Shown here: in pieces, positions 47,555 through 55,923 of the stretch | How positions within the stretch are numbered: position 1 is the stretch's first letter | How the letters are laid out: each line of letters begins with the position of its first letter | DNA from: Caulobacteraceae bacterium | GTDB taxonomy: Bacteria > Pseudomonadota > Alphaproteobacteria > Caulobacterales > Caulobacteraceae | Reading direction: 5' to 3' | Assembly: GCA_947441065.1 (NCBI GenBank) | Contig: CANESI010000003.1 | Span: 62,001-126,000 of the forward strand | Length of the DNA stretch: 64,000 nucleotides | The notes under the pieces: model-generated | The model's input: the letters and a program-made list of their open reading frames with translations, nothing else | What the model was told of the DNA's origin: nothing | Database searches by the model: none | Program-made: the position numbers and the translations under genes

Positions 47555-49468
47555 ATGGTTTCCAACACGCCTCTTCTCGACACTGTGACCATGCCTGCGG
47601 ACACGCGGGGCATGGCGCTTGGCCAGCTTCGTCAGTTGGCCGATGAGGTTCGGGCCGAGATGATTGACGCCGTATCCACCACCGGCGGCCATCTGGGCGC
47701 GGGCCTCGGCGTGGTTGAGCTGACCGTTGCCCTGCACCATGTGTTCGAGACCCCTCGCGATATCTTGATCTGGGACGTCGGCCATCAGGCCTATCCGCAC
47801 AAGATCCTCACCGGACGCCGCGACCGCATGCGCACCCTGCGCCAAGGCGGCGGCCTGTCAGGCTTCACCAAGCGGGCCGAGAGCGAATATGACGCTTTCG
47901 GCGCGGCCCATGCTGCGACCTCGATCTCAGCCGCCCTTGGCTTCTGCGCCGCCCGCGATCAGCGCGGCGACAACAATAAGGTCATTGCCGTCATCGGCGA
48001 CGGCTCGATGAGCGCGGGCATGGCCTATGAGGCCATGAACAATGCCGCTGAGACGACCAAGCAGTTGATCGTGGTCCTCAACGACAATGACATGTCGATC
48101 GCACCTCCCGTCGGCGGCATGAGCGCCTATATGGCTAGGCTCGTCTCGGGCGGCGGCTATCAGTCCCTGCGCAAGCTCGGCAAGACCATGGCCGGAGCCC
48201 TGCCCAAGCCCCTGCAAGAGGCCGCTCGTAAGGCCGAAGAATTTGCCCGTGGCATGGTCACCGGCGGCACCTTCTTCGAAGAGCTTGGCTTCTATTACAT
48301 AGGCCCGATTGACGGACACGATCTCGACAACCTGATTCAGGTTCTCAAGAATGCCAAAGAATTCAATGATCGCCCGGTTCTGGTCCATGTTGTGACGCAA
48401 AAGGGCAAGGGCTATGCCCCGGCTGAAAATGCCGCCGACAAGTACCATGGGGTGGTCAAGTTCGATGTCGTCACCGGCAAGCAGGCCAAGACCCCGGCCG
48501 CCACGCCCAGCTACACCAAGGTCTTTGCCACCGAACTGATCAAGCAGGCAGAGCGTGATGATCGCATCGTCGCCATCACCGCCGCCATGCCCTCCGGTAC
48601 CGGCCTTGATCTCTTTGGTCAGCGCTTCCCGGACCGTACCTACGATGTTGGGATCGCCGAGCAGCATGCGGTGACCTTTGCCGCTGGTCTGGCCGCTGAT
48701 GGCATGAAGCCCTTTGCCGCGATCTACTCGACCTTCCTTCAGCGCGGCTATGATCAGGTCGTGCATGATGTGGCCATTCAAGGCCTGCCCGTGCGCTTTG
48801 CCATCGACCGCGCCGGTCTGGTCGGGGCTGATGGTCCGACCCATGCTGGATCATTTGACATCGGCTTCCTCGGCGCCCTACCCGGCTTTGTCGTCATGGC
48901 CGCTGCGGACGAGAACGAGTTGGCCCGGATGGTGGCGACCAGCGCCGCCATCGATGACCGTCCCAGCGCCTTTCGCTATCCGCGCGGCGACGGCACCGGG
49001 GTCGGCGTTCCCGATTTTGCCGAACCGTTAGAGATCGGCAAGGGCCGCATCCTGCGCGAAGGCAATGCTCTGGCGATCCTGTCCCTAGGTACGCGACTGG
49101 CCGAGGCCCTTCATGCCGCAGACATCTTGGCCGCCCATGGCTTGACCGCCACAGTGGCCGATGCTCGCTTTGCCAAGCCGCTCGACGAAGAGATGATCCT
49201 GCGCCTTGCGCGCGAGCATGAGTGCCTGATCACCATCGAAGAGGGATCGGTCGGCGGCTTTGGGGCCTTTGTGCTGCAGATGTTGGCCGAACGCGGGGCG
49301 CTGGACCGGGGCCTGAAGGTTCGCACCCTGACCCTGCCCGATATTTTCCAAGATCAGGACAAGCCCGAAATCATGTATGCGCAGGCCCATCTGGATTCAG
49401 AGGCCATCGTTCGCACGGCGCTCAAAGCGCTAGGCGTCGATCAGGCGAACGCCAACCTGCGGGCCTGA
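47555..49468 (+). CDS. dxs: 1-deoxy-D-xylulose-5-phosphate synthase
   Basis: Thiamine-diphosphate enzyme for the first step of the MEP isoprenoid pathway. [17 protein letters not shown], the TPP motif [32 protein letters not shown]-like [17 protein letters not shown] and [17 protein letters not shown] are canonical. 637 residues is full length. It is 56 bp after ispA in the same direction. Confidence 0.98.
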   Translation: MVSNTPLLDTVTMPADTRGMALGQLRQLADEVRAEMIDAVSTTGGHLGAGLGVVELTVALHHVFETPRDILIWDVGHQAYPHKILTGRRDRMRTLRQGGGLSGFTKRAESEYDAFGAAHAATSISAALGFCAARDQRGDNNKVIAVIGDGSMSAGMAYEAMNNAAETTKQLIVVLNDNDMSIAPPVGGMSAYMARLVSGGGYQSLRKLGKTMAGALPKPLQEAARKAEEFARGMVTGGTFFEELGFYYIGPIDGHDLDNLIQVLKNAKEFNDRPVLVHVVTQKGKGYAPAENAADKYHGVVKFDVVTGKQAKTPAATPSYTKVFATELIKQAERDDRIVAITAAMPSGTGLDLFGQRFPDRTYDVGIAEQHAVTFAAGLAADGMKPFAAIYSTFLQRGYDQVVHDVAIQGLPVRFAIDRAGLVGADGPTHAGSFDIGFLGALPGFVVMAAADENELARMVATSAAIDDRPSAFRYPRGDGTGVGVPDFAEPLEIGKGRILREGNALAILSLGTRLAEALHAADILAAHGLTATVADARFAKPLDEEMILRLAREHECLITIEEGSVGGFGAFVLQMLAERGALDRGLKVRTLTLPDIFQDQDKPEIMYAQAHLDSEAIVRTALKALGVDQANANLRA

Positions 49469-49474
49469 GCGGGT

Positions 49475-49993
49475 ATGATCACGATCCGATTGGCAACAGT
49501 CGATGACGCCGCCGCTCTGGAATCTGTGGGTCGCGAGACCTTTACCGAGACCTTTGGCCATCTCTATCCGCCCAAGGACCTGAAGGCCTTTTTGGACAGC
49601 GCCCATCTGGCCGAAAACTATCGCGCTTGGATCGCGTCAGACGCTTACGGTGTATGGATCGCCGAGCAGGACGGTCAAGCCGTCGGATACGCCGTCGCCG
49701 GGACCTGCGACTTGCCCCATCCCGACGTAACCCCGACCTGCGGCGAGCTGAAGCGGATCTATCTGCTCAACCGCGCGCAGAACGGTGGGGCTGGCACCCG
49801 CCTTATGACCGCCTGTTTCGATTGGCTCGTCAAGCCGGGGCGTCGCCTATGGATCGGCGTCTGGTCGGAGAACCATGGTGCCCAGCGTCTCTATGGACGC
49901 CACGGCTTTACCAAGGTCGGCGAATATGAATTCCCCGTCGGTGAAGTCCGGGACCGAGAATTCGTCCTTAGTCGGCAGTATAATTTAAAGTAG
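49475..49993 (+). CDS. GNAT-family N-acetyltransferase
   Basis: 172 residues with the GNAT fold: an N-terminal ITIRLATVDDAAALESVGRE, the acetyl-CoA site region LKRIYLLNRAQNGGAGTRLM and the C-terminal GVWSENHGAQRLYGRHGFTK. The loop reads QNGGAG, a usable form of the Q/R-x-x-G-x-G/A motif. It is 6 bp after dxs, so may be cotranscribed. The substrate is unknown. Confidence 0.92.
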   Translation: MITIRLATVDDAAALESVGRETFTETFGHLYPPKDLKAFLDSAHLAENYRAWIASDAYGVWIAEQDGQAVGYAVAGTCDLPHPDVTPTCGELKRIYLLNRAQNGGAGTRLMTACFDWLVKPGRRLWIGVWSENHGAQRLYGRHGFTKVGEYEFPVGEVRDREFVLSRQYNLK

Positions 49994-50035
49994 TGATTAT
50001 AATTATATAACTCAAAGTCACAGTTTGTGATTTAC
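49981..50035 (+). promoter_or_regulatory. AT-rich promoter region with two palindromes
   Basis: A sharply AT-rich stretch after the GNAT gene, with the perfect palindrome TATAATTATA (49998-50007) and TCACA-GTT-TGTGA (50018-50030) flanked by AAA and TTT. Probable promoter and operator of the recombinase-like gene at 50150. Confidence 0.55.
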
Positions 50036-50149
50036 ACCCCCATTTCGCGTCACGTAACAACCTCTTGGCTGAACAACGGCCATCAGAGTCGCGAGGCCGT
50101 AACATGCCGACAGATGCGACCTGACGTTCATTATCGGGGCTCGATCTCT

Positions 50150-50704
50150 ATGCTGCGCATTGGTTATATCTGTGACATCGACCTTGTCTCAAACAGGGGC
50201 ACTGACGAACAGTCATCCATCACCCCTCAAATGGAGGCGGATCGCGCTGCTCTGGTTGAAGCAGGCTGCAGAGTTATACGTGTTGAGACCGCACGGCCAC
50301 CGCGCGCGGCCTGCGGCCTTGTGTTGCAGTCCATCGTAGATTTTGCTGAACAGGGCGACGAGATCGTGGTCACCCGTCTAAACCAGATCGGCAGTTCCAG
50401 CGCCGCTGTGCTGGGCCTCTTACAGACCTTGAAGACGCGCGGTATTGGTCTGCGCCTGCTGGACCCTGGCCTGAATCGGCCTGGGTTGGTCGACGACGCC
50501 TTCATCCATACGTTGGAAATGATCTGCAGCCTTGATGGCCGCCTCGGCAGTCGCCAGATGGCAAGTCACGGAACCGGTCGTCGCAACCGCGTCACCACCG
50601 ATGACATCCGCTCGCTGCAAGCGCGCGGCATGGGCGCTGGACAGATCGCCGAAACCCTCCACGTCTCGCGCATGACGATCTGGCGCAAGCTGAAAGAGGC
50701 CTAA
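50150..50704 (+). CDS. Serine recombinase-like DNA-binding protein, catalytic residues missing
   Basis: 184 residues from the ATG at 50150 (upstream in-frame starts at 50027 GTG and 50114 ATG are less likely). The whole length follows the resolvase/invertase plan: IGY start, a DRAALVEAGC helix, EQGDEIVVTRLNQIG strand-turn, and a C-terminal GRRNRVT arm plus helix-turn-helix (AGQIAETLHVSRMTIWRKL). However, the usual YARVS serine motif reads YICDI, and the LDRLGR motif reads LNQIGS, so the nucleophile and key arginines are absent. I infer a DNA-binding protein without recombinase activity, perhaps a regulator. No mobile-element boundaries are visible around it. Confidence 0.8.
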   Translation: MLRIGYICDIDLVSNRGTDEQSSITPQMEADRAALVEAGCRVIRVETARPPRAACGLVLQSIVDFAEQGDEIVVTRLNQIGSSSAAVLGLLQTLKTRGIGLRLLDPGLNRPGLVDDAFIHTLEMICSLDGRLGSRQMASHGTGRRNRVTTDDIRSLQARGMGAGQIAETLHVSRMTIWRKLKEA

Positions 50705-50794
50705 AGCCGCTCGAACAGCCATTTGAGCGCCTGAAACCGTGCTGAGGATGTCCGCAAAGACTGGACAGTGAGGGCTCGCGGCCTCATCTTTAGA

Positions 50795-50808
50795 CGAACA
50801 ACTGTTCG
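50795..50808. promoter_or_regulatory. Palindrome upstream of the VWA-tetR genes
   Basis: CGAACA-AC-TGTTCG, 6-bp perfect arms, 25 bp before the VWA gene start. Size and symmetry fit a TetR-family operator, and a TetR gene is second in the same operon. Binding is inferred. Confidence 0.4.
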
Positions 50809-50832
50809 AAACCCTGCACGGGCCTAACCACC

Positions 50833-52011
50833 ATGTTCATGCGCTTCTTTTCCGAGCTTCGTCAGGCCCGCGTCCCGGTCTCTCTCAAAGAGTACCTGAT
50901 GCTGATGGAGGCCATGGACAAGCAGGTCATCGACCGCACGGTCGAGGATTTCTACTTCCTGTCCCGTTCGGCCCTGGTCAAGGACGAGAAGAACCTCGAC
51001 AAGTTCGACCGCATCTTTGGCAGCGTCTTTAAGGGCCTGGAAAAGATCGACGACGACCACACCTCTGAAATTCCCTCCGAATGGCTGCGCCTTCTGACCG
51101 AAAAGTTCCTCACCGATGAGGAAAAGGCCGAGATCGAAGCGCTCGGTGGCTTTGATAAGCTGATGGAGACCCTTCAAGAGCGCCTGAAGGAACAGAAAGA
51201 GCGCCATGAGGGCGGCAATAAGTGGATCGGCACGGGCGGCACCTCTCCCTTCGGTGCCAACGGTTATAATCCCGAAGGCGTGCGCATCGGCCAAGACAAG
51301 GGCCGTCACGGACGCGCCGTTAAGGTCTGGGACAAGCGCGAATATAAGAACCTCGACGACACGGTCGAGCTTGGCACCCGCAACATCAAGGTCGCCCTGC
51401 GCCGCCTGCGCAAATTTGCCCGCCAAGGCGCGCCCGACGAGCTAGACCTGCACGGCACCATCAAGGAAACCTCGAACAAGGGCTATCTGGATCTGGTCAT
51501 GCGCCCAGAGCGGCGCAATACGATCAAGCTTTTGGTGTTCTTCGACATTGGCGGCTCGATGGACAGCCATATCAAGCTGGTCGAAGAGCTGTTCAGCGCC
51601 GCGCGTACCGAGTTCAAGAACCTCGAATTCTTCTATTTCCACAACTGCCTCTACGAGTCGGTGTGGAAGGACAATAACCGCCGCCATACGGAAAAGATCA
51701 ACACCTGGGACGTGCTCCACAAGTACGGCCACGACTACAAGGTCATCTTTGTCGGCGACGCGACCATGAGCCCCTACGAGATCACCTATCCCGGCGGCTC
51801 GGTGGAACATTGGAACGAAGAGCCCGGCGCCATGTGGGTTGACCGCGTCACCCAGATCTATCCGAGCACCGTCTGGCTCAACCCCACCGCTGAACGCCAC
51901 TGGGACTACACGCCCTCGGTTGGCGTTATGAAACAGTTGGTCAGCGACCGGATGTTCCCCCTGACCATTGAGGGGCTCGACAAGGCCATGAAGGAACTGG
52001 TTCGGGGATGA
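50833..52011 (+). CDS. CoxE-type VWA-domain protein
   Basis: 392 residues. An N-terminal helical part (FFSELRQARVPVSLKEYLML is the CoxE-family opening) is followed by a charged linker and a von Willebrand A domain (about 225-392) whose metal site reads DIGGSMDS (DxGxS). Such proteins usually work with a MoxR-type AAA ATPase in assembling or activating metalloenzymes, but no MoxR gene is in this window. It overlaps the tetR gene by 4 bp. Function not known. Confidence 0.9.
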   Translation: MFMRFFSELRQARVPVSLKEYLMLMEAMDKQVIDRTVEDFYFLSRSALVKDEKNLDKFDRIFGSVFKGLEKIDDDHTSEIPSEWLRLLTEKFLTDEEKAEIEALGGFDKLMETLQERLKEQKERHEGGNKWIGTGGTSPFGANGYNPEGVRIGQDKGRHGRAVKVWDKREYKNLDDTVELGTRNIKVALRRLRKFARQGAPDELDLHGTIKETSNKGYLDLVMRPERRNTIKLLVFFDIGGSMDSHIKLVEELFSAARTEFKNLEFFYFHNCLYESVWKDNNRRHTEKINTWDVLHKYGHDYKVIFVGDATMSPYEITYPGGSVEHWNEEPGAMWVDRVTQIYPSTVWLNPTAERHWDYTPSVGVMKQLVSDRMFPLTIEGLDKAMKELVRG

Positions 52012-52706
52012 CCCAGCCGGACCCATCCTTGGGCCTCACGGACCAGGATTTGTCACCCGACGACGAGCCGCACCTGACCCAAGCAGGGTGCGCCGCCACC
52101 CGCGATCTGGTGTTCGTGGCGGCGGAGCGTCTCTTTGCGGTCCACGGCTTTCAAAAGGTGTCGGTGCGCGACATCACCGCCGAAGCCAAGGTCAACCTGG
52201 CCTCAATCAACTATCATTTCGGCTCGAAGGACGCCCTTCTGCTCGAAATCTTCACCCGGCGGACGGCTGAGCTCAACCGCGCCCGGGCCAAGATGTTACA
52301 TGAGGCCAACGCCGCCCATGCCGGCAAGCCGCCCGTTCGCGCGGTCCTTCATGCCCTCATCGCGCCGCCAGTGCGTTGGATGGACCCCAAGGGCGAGCGT
52401 CTGATCTCGGTCCAGTTCCTGATCCGCGCGCGAAGCGAGGGCACCGACCAGATGCGCGACATCCTGCGCACGGACGTATCGCACCTGCGCCGCTTCTCCG
52501 ACGCCCTGTTGGTCGCCTGCCCGCAACTGTCTGAGGAGGAGGTCTATTGGCGGCTCCATTTCAGCCTTGGCCTAATCCACAATAACCGGTTCGCCGAGTT
52601 TGACCGCCTAAACACCCTGTCTGGCGGCCTCACCCGCGAGGACGAGGTCGATCTGCTGATCCAAAGGATGGTCGACTTTGCCGAGGCGGGATTTTTGCGC
52701 TCTTAG
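52008..52706 (+). CDS. TetR/AcrR-family transcriptional regulator
   Basis: 232 residues. The N-terminal HTH runs from about residue 24 to 80 (VAAERLFAVHGFQKVSVRDI then VNLASINYHFGSKDALLLEI), the classical TetR pattern. The C-terminal ligand domain is of the TetR_C type with long helices. It overlaps the VWA gene as ATGA, so the two are coupled; the palindrome at 50795-50808 is a candidate self-operator. Confidence 0.93.
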   Translation: MTQPDPSLGLTDQDLSPDDEPHLTQAGCAATRDLVFVAAERLFAVHGFQKVSVRDITAEAKVNLASINYHFGSKDALLLEIFTRRTAELNRARAKMLHEANAAHAGKPPVRAVLHALIAPPVRWMDPKGERLISVQFLIRARSEGTDQMRDILRTDVSHLRRFSDALLVACPQLSEEEVYWRLHFSLGLIHNNRFAEFDRLNTLSGGLTREDEVDLLIQRMVDFAEAGFLRS

Positions 52707-52736
52707 CGGATGATCGCGCGGCGCATCGCGCCAAAG

Positions 52737-52845
52737 CAACAAGGCCCCCTTCGGCCCTTCGGGCCACTTCCCCCAGAGGGGGAAGATTTGCGCACCTAAG
52801 ATCTTCCCCCTCTGGGGGAAGTACCGGCGAAGCCGGGGTAGGGGG
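52737..52845. repeat. Palindromic repeat, A element copy 2
   Basis: Same plan as copy 1: 21-bp inverted arms with inner CCCCC-AGA-GGGGG, a 5' hairpin GGCCC-TTC-GGGCC and a 3' hairpin CCGGC-GAA-GCCGG. Confidence 0.9.
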
Positions 52846-52861
52846 TTCTTTTACAATAGAA

Positions 52862-52953
52862 AACAAGGCCCTCACCCTACCCTCTCCCTCAGGGAGAGGG
52901 CTTGATCGTTCTTAGCCCTCGCCCCCTTGGGGGAGAGGGTTGGGTGAGGGGGA
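52862..52953. repeat. G-rich repeat, C element copy 2
   Basis: Diverged, longer copy with two hairpins: CCCTCTCCCTCAGGGAGAGG and CGCCCCCTTGGGGGAG, ending GGGTTGGGTGAGGGGG. Confidence 0.75.
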
Positions 52954-52968
52954 TGCCCCACCGTCCTC

Positions 52969-53010
52969 AGTGAACAGGTCTGGGTCCCCGCCTTCGCGGG
53001 GAACTCGGAT
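52969..53010. repeat. Palindromic repeat, B element copy 2
   Basis: AGGTCTGGGT then the hairpin CCCCGCCTTCGCGGGG, as in copy 1. Confidence 0.85.
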
Positions 53011-53023
53011 GCGGGTTAAAAGG

Positions 53024-53131
53024 AAACAAGGCCCCCTTCGGCCCTTCGGGCCACTTCCCCCAGAGGGGGAAGGTTTGGGGACGGTAAATCTTCCCCCTCT
53101 GGGGGAAGTACCCGCTCAGCGGGGGTAGGGG
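53024..53131. repeat. Palindromic repeat, A element copy 3
   Basis: As copy 2, but the 3' hairpin is CCCGC-TCA-GCGGG instead of CCGGC-GAA-GCCGG: both sides of the stem changed together, so pairing is kept. Confidence 0.9.
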
Positions 53132-53177
53132 GTCTCCACGAACCCTGCGGCATAACCACCTCACCCGCCCTTTACTA

Positions 53178-53194
53178 TTGCGAGCCATTCGCAA
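53178..53194 (+). promoter_or_regulatory. Candidate Fur box
   Basis: TTGCGAGCCATTCGCAA, perfect 6-bp arms around 5 bp. It matches the Fur-type TGCGAAT-N-ATTCGCA at all but two positions and lies 68 bp before an iron-binding lipoprotein gene. Confidence 0.65.
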
Positions 53195-53262
53195 CTATGG
53201 CACTGAAAGAGCAACGAAGGTCGCTCAGCGGCCCTTGGTGTTGAAATGTCAGGAAGTCCATC

Positions 53263-54309
53263 ATGTCGCGCCTTCTGCCGATCCTTCTGGCCGCCGCCGC
53301 CCTCGGTGCCAGCGCCTGTAGCCCTGCCAAGCAGGCCGCGCCGGAAAGCGCGAGCTCTGGGTCGCTGAACGTCTATACGGCCCGGCACTATGACGCCGAC
53401 ACGCTGGTCTATGATGGCTTCACCAAGGCGACGGGAATCAAGGTCAACCGCCTGGAAATGAAGCCCGATCAATTGGTTGAACGCATGAAGGCCGAGGGCG
53501 ACGCCTCCCCCGCTGATATCATTCTGATGGCCGATGCTGGAGCCCTGTGGCGCGCTGAGCAGGCAGGCCTGTTCCAGCCCATCACCACGCCAACCCTCGA
53601 AAAGCGTATTCCCGTCGCCTTGCGTGACCCCAAGGGCCTGTGGTGGGGCTTTACCCGCCGCGCCCGGGTCATTGCCTATGACAAGGCTGCCGTGAAGCCT
53701 GAAGAGGTCGCGACCTATGAGGCCCTGGCCAGTCCGCGCTTTAAGGGCAAGGTCTGTGTGCGATCCTCAGACAATGTCTATAACCTGTCCCTGATGGCCG
53801 CCCTGATCGAGCATTGGGGTGAACCCAAGGCGCTGGCTTGGGCCAAGGGCGTCGTCGCCAACATGGCCCGCCCACCTCAAGGCGGCGATACGGACCAGAT
53901 CCGCGCCGTAGAGGCCGGAGCCTGCCAAGTGGCCCTGACCAACACCTATTACTATCTGCGCCTCGCCGCCTCGACCGAGGCCGCCGACAAGGCCGCCGTC
54001 GCGCGCCTCGCCCTATCCTTTCCCGAGCAGGCCGGTGTGGGGACCCACACCAATATCTCCGGTGGCGGCGTGGCGGCCAATGCGCCGAACAAGGCCGCTG
54101 CGGTCAAGTTCCTAGACTATCTGGCCAGCGATGAGGCTCAGGCCATCTTTGCCGGAGCCAACCACGAATATCCGGCCGTTGTCGGCGCGCCCTCCCCGCC
54201 AGACGTTGCCGCCCTTTCCCAGTTCAAGGCCGATCCGATGGCCGTCACGGTCTATGGCGAGCGTCAGGCTCAGGCTCAGAGCCTCTATGATCAGGCCGGT
54301 TGGCGATAG
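53263..54309 (+). CDS. Ferric iron ABC transporter substrate-binding lipoprotein
   Basis: Periplasmic iron-binding protein of the FbpA/FutA/IdiA family, 348 residues. A lipoprotein signal ends in the lipobox GASAC (Cys19). SLNVYTARHYDADTLVYDGF begins the mature domain, and the tyrosine run in LTNTYYYLRLA supplies iron ligands. AGGA lies 8 bases upstream of the ATG. The permease starts at the next base after the stop. A Fur-type box precedes the operon, so iron repression is likely. Confidence 0.93.
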   Translation: MSRLLPILLAAAALGASACSPAKQAAPESASSGSLNVYTARHYDADTLVYDGFTKATGIKVNRLEMKPDQLVERMKAEGDASPADIILMADAGALWRAEQAGLFQPITTPTLEKRIPVALRDPKGLWWGFTRRARVIAYDKAAVKPEEVATYEALASPRFKGKVCVRSSDNVYNLSLMAALIEHWGEPKALAWAKGVVANMARPPQGGDTDQIRAVEAGACQVALTNTYYYLRLAASTEAADKAAVARLALSFPEQAGVGTHTNISGGGVAANAPNKAAAVKFLDYLASDEAQAIFAGANHEYPAVVGAPSPPDVAALSQFKADPMAVTVYGERQAQAQSLYDQAGWR

Positions 54310-55917
54310 GTGACGAACCTCGCCGTCCCGCGACCTCACGTTAGACCTGCTGGACCATCGGCCCTCAGGATCGGCGCGTGGCTTGCAGCGGGATTGGCGA
54401 TCCTCCCCTTACTGGCCATTGTCTGGCTGGCTCTGACCCGACCCTCCGCGACGGCCATGCCGCTATCGCTGATCCTGCAATATGGCCTCACCACCGCCGC
54501 GCTTGGAGGCCTGACCGCCGTCGCCGTTACCGTTCTAGGCACCAGCGCGGCGTGGCTGGTGGTCATGTACCGCTTTCCCGGACGCAGCCTGTTCAGCTGG
54601 GCGCTGGCCCTGCCCTTAGCGGCCCCAGCCTTTGCGCTGGCCTATGGCTATGCCGATCTGCTTGATGTCGCCGGTCCCATCCGCACAGCCTTGCGCGCCA
54701 GTTTCGGCAGCGATTTTTGGCCAATGGAGATCCGTAGCCTGCCCGGCGCGGCCTTTATCCTATCTATGGCCTTCTATCCTTATGTCTATCTGACGGCCCG
54801 TTCGGCCTTTATCAGCCAGTCCGTCTGTGCGCTGGAGGCGTCGCGGACCCTCGGCAGCACGCCTTGGGAGACCTTAACCCGTGTCGCCCTGCCGCTAGCC
54901 CGCCCAGCCATCATTGCCGGAACCGCGCTGGCCCTAATGGAGGTCTTTGCCGACTATGGCGCGGTCAGTTTTCTCGGCGTCCAGACCCTGACCACCGGGG
55001 TTGTCCGCGCCTGGTCGGTCTATGGCGCGCCCGGATCAGCGGCTCGCCTGTCGCTGCTGTTGCTGGCCGTGGCGGCGGTGCTCCTATGGCTGGAGCGGTC
55101 CGGACGGCAAGGCCAGTCCTTTGGAGCCAACAGCGCCCGTTGGCGTCCGTTGGAGCCTCAGCCACTGCAAGGTTGGGCCTCGTGGGGCGCGAGCCTCTTT
55201 TGCCTCTCGCTCATCAGCTTTGGCCTCTTGATCCCCGCCGGATGGCTCGCCTATCGCGGCCTTTCCGCCGCGCCAGAGGCCGATCGTCTGATCCAAGCGG
55301 CCATGACCTCCTTTAGTCTGGCGGGCATTGGCGCCCTGGTCACCGTCGCACTGGCCTCACTGATAGCCTTTGGCGCCCCCCACAGCCATAGGATCAAGGG
55401 CCTAGCCAGCCTCGGCTATGCCACCCCCGGGGCCGTGATGGCGGTCGGTCTTCTGGCACCGGCCAGCCTGATCTGGCACGGCGCGGGATCGGGGGGCAGT
55501 CAGACGGTCGCTCTGGCCCTCGGCCTGCTCATCCTCGCCTATGCCGCGCGCTTGATGGCCTCAGCCCTTGGCCCCATTGAAGCCGGACTGACCCGCGTCA
55601 CCCCGTCTATGGACCGCGCCTCCCGTACACTCGGCGAGACCGAGACGGGAACCCTCCGCCGGGTCCATGTGCCCATCGCCAAGGGTGCCCTCTGGACAGC
55701 GACCCTGCTGATCTTTGTGGATGTGCTCAAAGAGTTACCGGCAACCCTGATCCTGCGGCCCTTTAACTTTGACACCTTGGCCGTTCTGGCTGATCGGTAC
55801 GCTTCGGATGAACGGCTGGCTCAGGCCGCTTGGCCGACCTTGCTGATCGTACTTACGGCCAGCCTGCCCATCATCATCCTGTCGCGCAAAATCATGCAGT
55901 CGCGGCCGGGGGAATAG
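54310..55917 (+). CDS. Iron ABC transporter permease (FbpB type)
   Basis: 535 residues with about twelve membrane spans in two homologous halves, the fused permease format of ferric iron importers. Each half carries an EAA-like loop (ALEASRTLGSTPWETLTRVA and a second near RASRTLGETETGTLRRVHV) that contacts the ATPase. Start codon is GTG, immediately after the stop of the binding-protein gene; the ATPase gene follows 6 bp later. Confidence 0.94.
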   Translation: MTNLAVPRPHVRPAGPSALRIGAWLAAGLAILPLLAIVWLALTRPSATAMPLSLILQYGLTTAALGGLTAVAVTVLGTSAAWLVVMYRFPGRSLFSWALALPLAAPAFALAYGYADLLDVAGPIRTALRASFGSDFWPMEIRSLPGAAFILSMAFYPYVYLTARSAFISQSVCALEASRTLGSTPWETLTRVALPLARPAIIAGTALALMEVFADYGAVSFLGVQTLTTGVVRAWSVYGAPGSAARLSLLLLAVAAVLLWLERSGRQGQSFGANSARWRPLEPQPLQGWASWGASLFCLSLISFGLLIPAGWLAYRGLSAAPEADRLIQAAMTSFSLAGIGALVTVALASLIAFGAPHSHRIKGLASLGYATPGAVMAVGLLAPASLIWHGAGSGGSQTVALALGLLILAYAARLMASALGPIEAGLTRVTPSMDRASRTLGETETGTLRRVHVPIAKGALWTATLLIFVDVLKELPATLILRPFNFDTLAVLADRYASDERLAQAAWPTLLIVLTASLPIIILSRKIMQSRPGE

Positions 55918-55923
55918 ACCGAC

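Larger units (their letters stand above)
52707..53177. repeat. Intergenic repeat island between tetR and the iron transporter
   Basis: No gene is visible. The stretch is filled by two A elements (52737-52845, 53024-53131), a C element (52862-52953) and a B element (52969-53010), then a short unique sequence leading to the Fur-type box at 53178. Confidence 0.85.

Noticed and set aside
50150-50704. Active transposon or integron resolvase
   Set aside because: Catalytic serine and arginines are missing and no terminal repeats, transposase or res-site array is visible nearby.
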